Below, piece by piece: positions 51,128-61,000 of a stretch of DNA of 64,000 nt. The first letter of the stretch is position 1. Every line of letters begins with the position of its first letter. Both the position numbers and the translations under genes were made by a program. The notes under the pieces were generated by a model. That model searched no databases. It saw only the letters and a list, made by a program, of their open reading frames with translations, and was not told the DNA's origin. Source of the stretch: Neobacillus novalis NBRC 102450 (GTDB taxonomy: Bacteria; Bacillota; Bacilli; Bacillales; Cytobacillaceae); NCBI RefSeq assembly GCF_001591805.1, contig NZ_BCVP01000026.1, forward strand, positions 1 through 64,000, given 5' to 3'.

Positions 51128-51202
51128 TCAATGACTCCAAGTTTGTCCACTTGAATCCAATATTCTTGCTACGTCCCTATAAAATTTTCCTTTTCCATTC
51201 AT
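51128..51202 (-). CDS. Truncated 24-aa leader ORF before the TetR gene
   Basis: ATG at 51202 after a strong AGGAGG reads MNGKGKFYRDVARILDSSGQ then TWSH and stops. It lies between the operator at 51221-51236 and tetR. The good ribosome site suggests it was the start of a longer gene (now truncated) that shared the operator. No family could be assigned from so short a piece. Confidence 0.35.
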   Translation of the reverse strand: MNGKGKFYRDVARILDSSGQTWSH

Positions 51203-51220
51203 ATTAAAACCTCCTCATAT

Positions 51221-51236
51221 TATACCAATCAGTATA
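51221..51236. promoter_or_regulatory. TetR operator copy on the repressor side
   Basis: TATACCAATCAGTATA, a slightly imperfect relative of the two sites at 51431 and 51448. Confidence 0.6.
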
Positions 51237-51430
51237 TTTTGATTTTATTCATTTATATCCTTTCTGTCAATATTGGGTGGTTTTTTCATTTAAACTCTCC
51301 AATTGAAATGATTAAGGATGTGCTTATAATCTCATATGTTAATGACCAAATTCTTTGATGAACAATAGATAACATTCAAAACTAACTTGACACCTAAACA
51401 AGCTAAGATTATATTTATAAAGTACCATTT

Positions 51431-51463
51431 TATACTGACCAGTATATTATACTGAACAGTAAA
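51431..51463. promoter_or_regulatory. Tandem TetR operators before the MFS gene
   Basis: TATACTGACCAGTATA (51431-51446, perfect 7-bp arms) and TATACTGAACAGTAAA (51448-51463), spaced 17 bp centre to centre, 26 bp before the TTG start of the MFS gene. Confidence 0.7.
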
Positions 51464-51488
51464 ATTAATAAAAAGGAGATGTAATAAA

Positions 51489-52745
51489 TTGGCTAGTAAA
51501 GAAAAAAATATAAAATTGGCTGATGATTTTGCTACAAAAACGGATGAGTTACAATTCGCATCCAGTTCAACCATGTCTCGATATACAGAACTATTATTAG
51601 CAATAGCTTGTGGTATGGCTGTTGCTAACATCTATTTCGCCCATCCATTACTCGACTCAATAGCTACTGAATTCAGTATTTATCCCTCGACCATTGGAAT
51701 CGTCATTACAATTACTCAGATTTGTTATGCATTAGGACTGCTGTTTTTGGTCCCTCTGGGTGATTTATTAAGTCAACGACATGTGATTATTGGTCAAATG
51801 TTACTGTTAGTTGTTGCTTTAGTTGTTGTTGGTATAGCTCCTACCAGTATAGTGTTTTTCATTGGAATTTCAGTGATAGGTTTGCTTGCCACTGTTACAC
51901 AAACTCTAGTCGCATATGCATCAACGTTGGCTGTTCCTGCTGAGCGTGGACGAGTAGTTGGTTTCATTACAAGTGGAGTTGTCATTGGCATCTTACTGGC
52001 AAGGACGTTTGCTGGCATAATGGCTGATCTTGGAGGTTGGCGTTCTGTCTACCTTTCTTCAGCTATATTAATACTAATTTTGATTGGCTTACTACACAAA
52101 AAACTTCCGGGTACGGTTTACAAGCGTCCATCTCTATCCTACCCAAAGTTGTTACATTCTGTTCTCATGTTATTTGTTCAAGAAAGGATTCTGCTTATTC
52201 GTGGGATATTGGCACTTTTGATTTTTACTGTTTTTAGTACTTTTTGGACTTCATTGGTGTTACCGTTAAGTTCTCCACCTTACTCATTTTCACATACTGC
52301 TATTGGAGCATTTGGTCTGGCTGGAGTTTCTGGAGCATTAGCTGCAGCACGGGCTGGGCGACTAGCTGACAGAGGATTAGGACAACTTACAACGGTTATA
52401 GCATTAGTGTTACTAATAGCATCATGGTTCTTTATTAACTTTATTAACTATTCAATTCTCTTATTAGTTATTGGCATAATCCTTCTTGACCTTGCTGTAC
52501 AAACAGTTCATGTCACCAATCAGAGTTTGATTTTTACAGTCCGTCCTGAAGCAAGAAGTCGGCTTACTGCTGCATACATGGTTTTTTATTCTGTTGGCAG
52601 TGCCACGGGTTCCATAATTTCAACCAACATATACGCAAATTATGGCTGGAAAGGGGTATGTTTATTCGGTGTCGCTGTCAGTGCTTTGGCTCTTGTATTT
52701 TGGATGGCTACCTACCGTTTCTATAAGGAGATTACGCAGAAGTAA
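51489..52745 (+). CDS. MFS exporter (YgaY/Bcr-type), TetR-controlled
   Basis: 418 aa, TTG start at 51489 after AAAGGAGATG. Twelve TM helices preceded by about 30 hydrophilic residues (ASKEKNIKLADDFATKTDEL). MAVANIYFAHPLLDSIATEF in TM1, the motif-A loop LGDLLSQRHVIIG and GFITSGVVIGILLARTFAGI in TM5 fit the YgaY group of MFS exporters. VTNQSLIFTVRPEARSRLTA is typical of the second half. Adjacent operators and repressor make it a substrate-inducible efflux pump; the inducer is unknown. Confidence 0.9.
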   Translation: MASKEKNIKLADDFATKTDELQFASSSTMSRYTELLLAIACGMAVANIYFAHPLLDSIATEFSIYPSTIGIVITITQICYALGLLFLVPLGDLLSQRHVIIGQMLLLVVALVVVGIAPTSIVFFIGISVIGLLATVTQTLVAYASTLAVPAERGRVVGFITSGVVIGILLARTFAGIMADLGGWRSVYLSSAILILILIGLLHKKLPGTVYKRPSLSYPKLLHSVLMLFVQERILLIRGILALLIFTVFSTFWTSLVLPLSSPPYSFSHTAIGAFGLAGVSGALAAARAGRLADRGLGQLTTVIALVLLIASWFFINFINYSILLLVIGIILLDLAVQTVHVTNQSLIFTVRPEARSRLTAAYMVFYSVGSATGSIISTNIYANYGWKGVCLFGVAVSALALVFWMATYRFYKEITQK

Positions 52746-52780
52746 TTTCGTAGTAGATGATATTTTTTAAAAATTATGCA

Positions 52781-52813
52781 AAAGGGGATAGAAATTAATT
52801 CTATCTCCTTTTT
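52781..52813 (+). terminator. Terminator of the MFS gene
   Basis: AAAGGGGATAGA and TCTATCTCCTTT arms with one mismatch, followed by TTACTT. Confidence 0.75.
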
Positions 52814-52947
52814 ACTTAATTTCAGAAACTTACGTTCATTTATTTTACCTTTTTTTCTAACCTTTTTATTTTTAAAAGAAGATTATCAATTTCCATATTC
52901 AATTAAATGGGGTGAGAAACCATTGGAATTTTTACATATGGTCTGAT

Positions 52948-53505
52948 CTACATGGATGGATAATTAATTGTCATATTTAATCTTGTCAATTCATTGCTTG
53001 GATTGTGGTACGCATGTTTACAGTTAGCTTTGAATCTGATTGCGTGATCTTTTTCGAGTAAAAAGGTTTGCCCTAATATCGTTAATTCGAGCTGCCCATC
53101 AAATACAGTAATGTATTCCTCTGTGCCATCATGATGAGGATCTGCTTCTAAATACCCCCCCGGTTCAATTTCTACCATGTATATTTCAAACTGCTTATCA
53201 TCTTCGAACGGAAAATATGGATACACTTTATATTTCCCATCATTCTCTGGCAATTCCAATAAATCGTTTTTTGATATGATCGTTATATCATTCGTTGATT
53301 CCTTAATTAGTGAAGTGAAAGAAACCTTTAATCCATTAGCAATTTTCCACATGGTCGTTATCGTTGGAATAGAGTCTCCACGTTCTATTTGGCCTAACAT
53401 TGTTTTACTGACACCTGTTAATTCTGAAACTTTATCCAGACTTAATTTATTAGCCTTTCGGTATACCTTCATATTTTCAGCAACCACCATATGTATTTCC
53501 TTCAC
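52948..53505 (-). CDS. XRE-family regulator with C-terminal cupin
   Basis: 185 aa from GTG at 53505 (GGGGGA upstream); an ATG five codons later (53490) with AAGGAA is an alternative. HTH_3: VAENMKVYRKANKLSLDKVS, ELTGVSKTMLGQIERGDSIP. Cupin_2 domain from about 110: VEIEPGGYLEADPHHDGTEE, YITVFDGQLELTILGQTFLL, DHAIRFKANCKHAYHN. Such regulators sense small amphipathic or amino-acid ligands in the cupin. Divergent from a LysE exporter across inverted 12-bp repeats; it likely controls that exporter. Confidence 0.9.
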   Translation of the reverse strand: MKEIHMVVAENMKVYRKANKLSLDKVSELTGVSKTMLGQIERGDSIPTITTMWKIANGLKVSFTSLIKESTNDITIISKNDLLELPENDGKYKVYPYFPFEDDKQFEIYMVEIEPGGYLEADPHHDGTEEYITVFDGQLELTILGQTFLLEKDHAIRFKANCKHAYHNPSNELTRLNMTINYPSM

Positions 53506-53541
53506 ATCGTATCCCCCATTTCTTATTTACAATATAACGTA

Positions 53542-53594
53542 TATAATGTACAATTTAAAGCACATATCAACATAACGCATTTTTGTACATTATA
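53542..53594. promoter_or_regulatory. Paired inverted 12-bp sites between XRE-cupin and LysE genes
   Basis: TATAATGTACAA (53542-53553) and TTGTACATTATA (53583-53594) are exact inverted copies 29 bp apart. They also overlap likely -10 elements (TATAAT). Confidence 0.6.
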
Positions 53595-53616
53595 ACATAC
53601 AAGGGGTGAAGTCATC

Positions 53617-54210
53617 ATGTCAATGTTGTCACTATTGGTTTATGCATTTGTCGCAAGTTTCACACCGGGGCCTAATAATATTATGTCGTTGTATTACGCT
53701 AATAAATTTGGTTTGAAACAGACTTTCAGATTTTGCATAGGGGTTGGTTTTGGATTTTTTATAATATTATTATTCGCTAATTATTTTAGTGTTGCATTAA
53801 ATACCGTTCTTCCAGAAGTCGAGTTAATTATGAAATTATTTGGTTGTCTCTATTTACTTTATCTAGCTTATAAAATAATTACGAGCAAACTTGGTAAAGA
53901 ACAACAATTTAATAATCGATATAACAATATAAAGTCAGGCGCTATGTTGCAATTCATCAATCCTAAAGCAACTATTTATGCCATTACAGTCACAGCCACA
54001 TTCGTGACACCCTTTTATCACCATTATTTGACTCAGTTTCTATTTGTAATCTTGTTAGCTGTGATTGGATTCTTAGGGACATTCAGTTGGAGCTTCTTTG
54101 GGTCATTATTCAAGAAGTTGATTGCTAAATATCAGACGGTTTTCAATATCATCATGGCTTTGTTACTTGTTTATACTGCGGCTACGATTTTATTTTTTTC
54201 TGGGATGTGA
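53617..54210 (+). CDS. LysE/RhtB-family amino acid exporter
   Basis: 197 aa. Six TM helices. LVYAFVASFTPGPNNIMSLY carries the family's TPGPNN motif; GLKQTFRFCIGVGFGFFIIL follows, and SGAMLQFINPKATIYAITVT contains the conserved INPK. Length matches the family. AAGGGGTGA precedes the ATG at 53617. Probably controlled by the divergent XRE-cupin protein. Exports an amino acid or derivative, identity unknown. Confidence 0.92.
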   Translation: MSMLSLLVYAFVASFTPGPNNIMSLYYANKFGLKQTFRFCIGVGFGFFIILLFANYFSVALNTVLPEVELIMKLFGCLYLLYLAYKIITSKLGKEQQFNNRYNNIKSGAMLQFINPKATIYAITVTATFVTPFYHHYLTQFLFVILLAVIGFLGTFSWSFFGSLFKKLIAKYQTVFNIIMALLLVYTAATILFFSGM

Positions 54211-54375
54211 TGAAAAAGAAATAAATTACTACTGAGACTAGTGAAATAACAGCCGCAAATACATACATCATTCGATAACTACTGATGGTTGCAGTGAAGC
54301 TCATGAAATAAGAGCCTAAACCATATCCAAGATCATATAGTAAAAAGAAAGTAGCAGTAGAAGCATCACTTTATT
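54183..54375 (-). pseudogene. MFS transporter C-terminal remnant
   Basis: Minus-strand SDASTATFFLLYDLGYGLGS, YFMSFTATISSYRMMYVFAA and VISLVSVVIYFFF, ending at a TAG inside the antisense of the LysE gene end. This is the TM11-TM12 region of an MFS exporter (the LLYDLG-GLGS motif is typical). The rest of the gene is absent. Confidence 0.65.
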
Positions 54376-54421
54376 GAATAAAAATCAGGAGCTTTCCTTT
54401 TCATCGGATAGCTCCTATTTC

Positions 54422-54703
54422 TTAAGTCGAAAGCTCGGTGCTTACTCTTCGAAATGCCCCTGCTATTTCCTTCGCTGATTCTGGAACGGTTTTAGCGTTT
54501 TCGACTAGAGGGACCTTGATGCCAAACTCGATTAACATTCCGGGTGTACTGGTTACAATATGCCAGGCAATTCTCCCTAATGTCCGGTCGTCCGATGAAA
54601 CTTGTTGCCGCAAAGTACCATTCTGTAATACATCCATTAGGCTTTGAGTTAACGCAGCTTCTTGATTCCAATCCTCGATAAATCCAGCTATTGAACAATA
54701 CAT
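54422..54703 (-). CDS. DinB-family protein, N-terminal half only
   Basis: 93 aa from the ATG at 54703 (MYCSIAGFIEDWNQEAALTQ), GGAGGA upstream. LGRIAWHIVTSTPGMLIEFG holds the first metal-binding His. It stops after GAFRRVSTELST, although DinB proteins run to about 160 residues with a second conserved H-x-x-x-H. It is therefore a truncated gene, probably non-functional. Its leader closely matches that of the DinB C-terminal relic at 15.4-15.6 kb. Confidence 0.7.
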   Translation of the reverse strand: MYCSIAGFIEDWNQEAALTQSLMDVLQNGTLRQQVSSDDRTLGRIAWHIVTSTPGMLIEFGIKVPLVENAKTVPESAKEIAGAFRRVSTELST

Positions 54704-55077
54704 TGATCTATTTCCTCCACTTTTTGAAAATTTATTGTCTTCCCGGTTCTTCTTTAATGCTTCATCATTGTGGAAATGAAGACAATTCCAGGTTCCCTTC
54801 CAAGTATTTTCTTTTAACCTATTATAAATGCATGTTTTTATGAAAAACAAAAAGAATAGGCCGGTTTTAGTCTTCGTAGGTTATACTAATATTCCTACGG
54901 GAGGACTTGCACCTCCGAGAGATTATACCTTCCAGGATTCGGGGTCTGTTATTACCGAAGTAACATGACCCAACCTGTAACATTAAATTCATGCTTGTTT
55001 AAAGCAAAAGTGGAACTGCCCTTGCACAAAAAAGGCTCCCCATTAAGGGAAGCCCAAAAAGACGATGCTAATTCTCT
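54704..55077. other. Intergenic region upstream of the truncated DinB gene
   Basis: The first 140 bp encode, in frame with DinB, a peptide CIYNRLKENTWKGTWNCLHF whose relative IYNQVKGNAWKRSLEVSFID appears at 15.6 kb. This suggests the end of a lost upstream gene. The rest holds the terminator of the S8 protein gene and nothing else recognised. Confidence 0.5.
55027..55056 (-). terminator. Terminator of the giant S8 protein gene
   Basis: On the minus strand GGGCTTCCC, loop TTAAT, GGGGAGCC with one mismatch, followed by TTTTTTGT; 22 bp after the stop codon. Confidence 0.85.
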
Positions 55078-58000
55078 CTATTTCTTCTCTGGTTTTCCGG
55101 TGACAATCAGCTTCATGGTGGAAGTGGACTTGGCTTTTCCAGCAAAGTTTTCCGCCTCAGCAATGAGCGTATGTTGACCGTTAGGAAGGTTCAGCTCGAT
55201 TGAGAACGTTCCGTCTATGGCCGCTTTCACAGTGCCGAGGAGGTTAATCTTATTGCCCGCTTGTTCATACACATGAACGGTTGTTCCGGCATCGGCTTTT
55301 CCTGTAACAATGGCCGGTTCACTTTTTACCTTCTGATTGTCAACATCCCAGACCGGTGCATTTGGAAGCTGCTGTTCCGCATTCATCGACCAGCGTACCG
55401 CATTGGCAAACAGTCGTTTGCCGTCTGCCGTCCAGCCGTGTTCCGGACCGATGATATTGGTTGCAGTGAACGAGGACAGCAGCAGGTGCATATGGTCTAT
55501 GCCCCTGAATTCATACGCAATCGCATTTCCTTTGTCCTCACCGTCGACGTTCAATCCTGCCAATGAGGTTCCGCTATAATTTTTGAATGTGGCATATGGG
55601 CTCTTTTCCGGATGGATTTTGATCAAACCATTTTCATCCGCTTTAAGGCCTGCAAACAGCGGATGGTCCGCCAAGCTTTTCAGATAAACAGCCCCTTCAT
55701 TGTAGCCCTGCTGATCTTGTTCCGGCACTCCTAGAGCCTGCTTCAGCAGCTGGATCGAGCCGTCTTTCATCCCCCATGTACCGGTAAAGATTAAGCTGAC
55801 TTTATGCTCATCGCTTTTCTTGATCAACTGGTCAACCTGTTCCTTCGTGCCGGTGTTCGTGTTGACCACCACAGCTTCGTATTTGTTTAACTGGCCAAGG
55901 AGATCCCAGCCTTTTTCTTCCGCAAAAATCCCTTGGTCGTTCAAGAACTTGCTTATCTCGCCGTTCAGGTCGCCGAGGACTGCCACTTCGATGGCATTCA
56001 GTTCAAGCTTCACGGTCAGATCCTCTTCCCCGACCTTGACTTCAGTCTTGGCCGGCAGATAGCCATCTTGGACCACTTCGATCATGTATTCACCCGGGAG
56101 CAGGTTTTCGAATACAAATGATCCGTCAGAACTGCTCGCTGCGTTCCCTTTGAAATCCGGATCATCCTTTGGAATAAGCGTCACAGAAGCACCTGCGACC
56201 GGCGTACCAGTCTTTTTGTCGACAACCATTCCCTTCAGGTTGGAGCCCTCAATTGCTTTCAGTACAAAATTCAATTCAAAGCTGCTCCCGGTTTTCATAA
56301 TTTCTACTTGGCCGGTCTGTTCAGTAAAGCCTCGTGCCTGAACCTTCACATCGTATTTGCCGGTTCCAATGCCAATCCGGTAGCTTCCTGCAGAATTCGT
56401 TGTGGTTTTGACGTTCGTGCCCGGGATTGAGACAAGCGCATTGGCAATCGGCTTGCCCTGGGCATCTGTCACCACTCCTTTGATTTCACCCTGGCTTGCA
56501 ATCAACGCATAATCGATGGCATTCAGGTATAGCTGCACCGCATTTTCTGTCCAGCGTTCCTCAGGGTCGCCGTAGTTGCCGATATGCAGTGCCGACAACA
56601 GAATGTGTACGCTATTTGGCGAACTGAACTTCACGGCGACAGATGCGCCGGCAGGTCCCTTTGCCGGATTGGTCAAGGTTCCAAGCGTCGTGCCGCTGTA
56701 ATTTTCAAAGCTGGAATATTGGACGGCTCCCTTAATATTTTGCAGGAGTGGAAACTCCTTACCAGCCTCAAAGCCACGGAAAATCGGATGGTTCTCGTCG
56801 ACTCGGATGTTGAGTTCTTTATCGACATAATTGGACGTTGTTTTTTCCGGGTCGCCATAGGCCTTTGAAAGCTCACTTATGGAACCGAAACCGTATTGGC
56901 CTGGGAAAATCATGCTGGTCTGATGTTCGTTTGCTTTTTCGACCAATACCTTAAAACGGTCCTTCATTGTACTTGAGATGTCATTGGCAATGATCAGCTT
57001 GTAATCTCCAATCTTCTCAATCAGCGTTTCAAAATCGGTGTACGGATAAAATTCAAAGTCATAGCCGTACGCCTTTATGAATGGAACAATTTTCGCTTCA
57101 TTATACGGATTGGCAAGGATAGCAATTTTCTGGGAAGCAACCATCGATACATTGAGTGTTGCTGTTTGCCCCTCGACAATCTGAACTGTTTCAAATATTG
57201 GCTTGTAGCCTGATGCACTGATGCGAACCTCATATGAGCCATTCTGCAACGTTAACTCGTATTCCCCTGCAGCACTGGTTTTCACCACGGCAGGAGTTCC
57301 CAGGACTTCAACGGCAGCGCCGGCAATCACATTCTTCGTTACGGCATCGCTGATTTTCCCCTTCAGTATGCCGGCATTTTGAGATTGAATCGTGAAGGCT
57401 TCATTCAACACCTGGCCATTCTTTATGGAAACAGTAAATTCTTTTTCGTGATGGCCGAAAGCCTTTACCGAAACCGTGTAGGTTCCAGTTTCAAGCGCTG
57501 TAAAGAATGTTCCCTGTTCATCGGAGATCAGCTTTTTGCCCGTTTCTTTAATAATCGCCTCTCCTTTTACCTTGATGCCCTTTTCGTTCTGGATGATTCC
57601 GTGCAGTTCTCCTACAAGTGGGGCCTTCTCGGCAAGAGCCCATTCAATGGCGTTCATAAGCAGTTTTTCCCTGCCGGCGTCAAAGAGTGCCGGATCGCCT
57701 GGTTGGAAAACGTTGCTGATGGTCATATTCGCCAGCAGGATCTCCAATGATTCACTTGTCCGCCCCTTGTAGGCCACCATCGAACCTTTTTCGCCGGTCT
57801 GTGATTGTTCAAAAGCGACGACTGTTTTTCCGGAATAGCCATTGAATCCGTAATAGTAACCGGATTTAACTGGGATGTCGATTACATCTCCGGCCTTAAA
57901 GCCTGCCGCCAATGGATGATCTTCGGTTACGATGCCTTTTGAGCCGGTTTTATTCGTGCCGTCAAAAATGGACGAAGGATCTCCATCATACTCGTACAAA

Positions 58001-61000
58001 TAACGGATCGAGCCGCGGCCGCCGGCTTGGCCGGTCCAGATGACTGATTTGCGCTTTTTGTCCAATGCTTCCTGGAATGCCTTAAATTCTGCTTTTTTCG
58101 GCACCACTTCCGGCTTATAATCTGAGTTCGCGAACACAAGGTCGACCCCATCAAGCTTGTCAATATCCTTGAAGTCGAGGTATACCACTTTATAACCTCG
58201 TCCCTCTAAGTATTGTTTAAAGGAAGTTCCAGAGGCTGTTAGGTCGACAATCAGCCCAATCGTTGAGGAAGGACTAAGTTTCACACTTAAAGCAAGCTTT
58301 TCCCCTTTAACGATCTTGACTGAAACATCCTTGCGGACAAACCCTTCTTTTTCCACACGGACCGTGTAGGTGCCCGGTTCGATTTTCGAAAGGCTGAACT
58401 GCCCCTGGGTATTAGAATCGGTCGACCTCGGTTTGCCGATTAGCGTCACCTTGGCGCCAGAAATCGCATTTCCGTCCTTTTCGTTCTCGACCGTACCGGC
58501 AATCGACCCAACATCACCGGCCACTTCCATTGAAATCGTCTGCGGTTCCCCATCAACTTCTGCTTTCAATTTAACTGATTCCGTCTTATACCCATAAGCA
58601 CTAATACTCACATCATACGTGCCATCGAGGATGGCAATCGAGAATCCACCGGTGGTAGAATCGGATTGCGTTTCAAAAGGCTGGCCATTTACTTTGATGT
58701 CAGCCTTCAGCGGTTCGCCGTCTTCATCGAGGATGGTCCCTTTCAAAACAGGAAATTTTACATTAGCTGCCCAAAGGATGGCATTGAGCAAGATCTGCTT
58801 TCCTTCCTGGGTATAGTCCTTTGAACCATGGTACGACGAGAATCCGTGGCCGCCCATTAACAGTTCCACACTATTTTCGGTCCTTGGCTTATACGCGATT
58901 CCAAGCCCGTCTGTTGTGGATGAACCATCAAGGCCGATTTCTGCGAGCGGATAGCCACTGTAATTTTTAAAATAAGCAAAGGTACTTGCGGCAGGTGTCA
59001 AAATTTTAATCGCATCACCGGCTTTTGCACCGCCAAAGATAGGATGCTCTGCCATGACTTTGTAAATTGCCGCCTGTGTTGTGCTCCGGACGGTTGTCCG
59101 GGATTCAGGGTCCTTCCTGTAGTTGACCAGGTGGTTGAGGCCTGAACCGCTCCAGTAGTTATCGCCAAATATCACGCTCGTTCCCGCTGCGTCGGCTGCT
59201 TTCATTGTATTTTCAAAAGCGGTTTTGGTAAATCCAATCGTGCTTGGCTCGTTGAGGAAGACCACATCAAATTCAGCCATTCGCGTCGGTAGGTCGGCAG
59301 GCTGGATCTCGACAGCCGTGATGCCGAATTCCTTGAGCAATGCTTTAAAGCTGGTGTCACTTGTATAGTGGTCCCCTACGACAGCAACCGATGGCATCGT
59401 ATGAAGCTTCACATCGATGTCGCCTGAATGGCGGGCAATGTCCACCTTCTCCGAGTAGATAATATATCCCTCTTTTTTGAAGGTAAGTGTATACGTTTCT
59501 TCCTGAAGCCCTGTCAGCTGGTAACGGCCGTTCGCTGCGGACTGAGTTTCTGCTGCTATTGCCCCGGCAGCATTCGTGGCTGCTATTTTCACTCCTTCAA
59601 TTTCAAGGTTTGTCAACCCATCCGTAACCACGCCGGACAAGCTTCCTCTTTCCGAGTTTCCAAGCTTAACGGCTACTTCGGCAGGCTTGCCTTTCTCTGA
59701 TGTGAACGTTCCAGTATAGGTGCCATAGCCTTTGCCGCGCACCTCAAGGGTAAAGGTGCCTTCATCATGGAAAAATTCAAATTCCCCATTTGCGCTGCTC
59801 TCCACCTTCACACCTGTTTCGACTACTTCAATACTCGCTTCGACCGGTTCTCCGGCGGCATTCACGATTGTTCCGGATACTTTTCCGAACTGGGAGCTGT
59901 ACAGCCAGTCAAGACTATTCAAGAGAATTTGTTTCTGTCCTAGCATCCAGTCATCGGCTGTTTCCCATGGTACAGAAGCAAAACTCGACAACAAGAGATG
60001 GGCGCTATTTTCCGAGACGGCCTGATAGGCAACGCCGGACCCAACATAGCCAATTTTCGCGGCGCCGATTTTGCCAAGCGTCCGGCCTGTGTAGTTATTG
60101 AACCAGGCAAAGTCCGCATTATTCATCAGCAGCGGGATCTCACTCCCCGCCTTGTAACCCTTCAAAATCGGATGCTCGGCCTCCACCTTCAGCCTCACTT
60201 CGCCTTCATTATAACTGTGGCCAAGGTCACTTGGATTTTGGTAATAATCCTTCAGCTGGTGGATGGAACCATAGCTTTGTCCCCATTGGTCGGTAAAAAT
60301 AATGCTCACATTATGCTTGCTTGCTTCATTAATTAGATTCGTAACTTCTTTCTCTGTCGGGATTAATCCATCCGTGCCATATGCGCCGTTCAGGTATAAT
60401 ACCTTGTAACGGCCGATATCATTGACAACATCCCAGTCCCGTTCTTCCGCATGATAGCCGCTCGCTTCGAGGAGCTTGGTGATGTCGCCTTTATAGTCAT
60501 TCAGGACCGCCACATCAATTGGCTGCAACTCAAAGATGAGTGTTGCATTTTCACCCGACTTTACAGCAATTTTACTGGTGCCGTCCTTAAATCCGCCCAG
60601 CGAAAATGCAATGTCCCATGTGCCTTCGAAGACGTCTTCTTTAGCAAACATGCCATCGTCATCCGTCACGCCGTGAATTCCGGCAGACTTCATGTCGATA
60701 TTAACGCCTTTGAGCGATTTGCCTGTACGTTTATCCTTGACGGCAATCGATAGCGAGCCTTTCTTCGCATCCTCAAGCTGGTAATCTTTCGTGAGCTTAT
60801 AGCCGGATACAAACTGGACCTTCTCGCTGATCTGCTTTTTGCCATAAAGCGAAATGAGGACCGTGTATTCACCTGGAGCATGCTTCAGCACAAAGCTGCC
60901 GTCTGCTTCCGCTGCCGTTGTTTCACCGGTTTCTTCGACCGTCAGCGTTCCTTTGACCGGCTGGCCGTTCGCATCCTTCAAGGACCCAGTAAGAATACCG

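Noticed and set aside
54870..54970. Structured-looking sequence with CCTACGGGAGGACTTGCACC, considered as a tRNA or riboswitch
   Set aside because: No acceptor/anticodon arrangement, no CCA-type end and no match to a known aptamer pattern.
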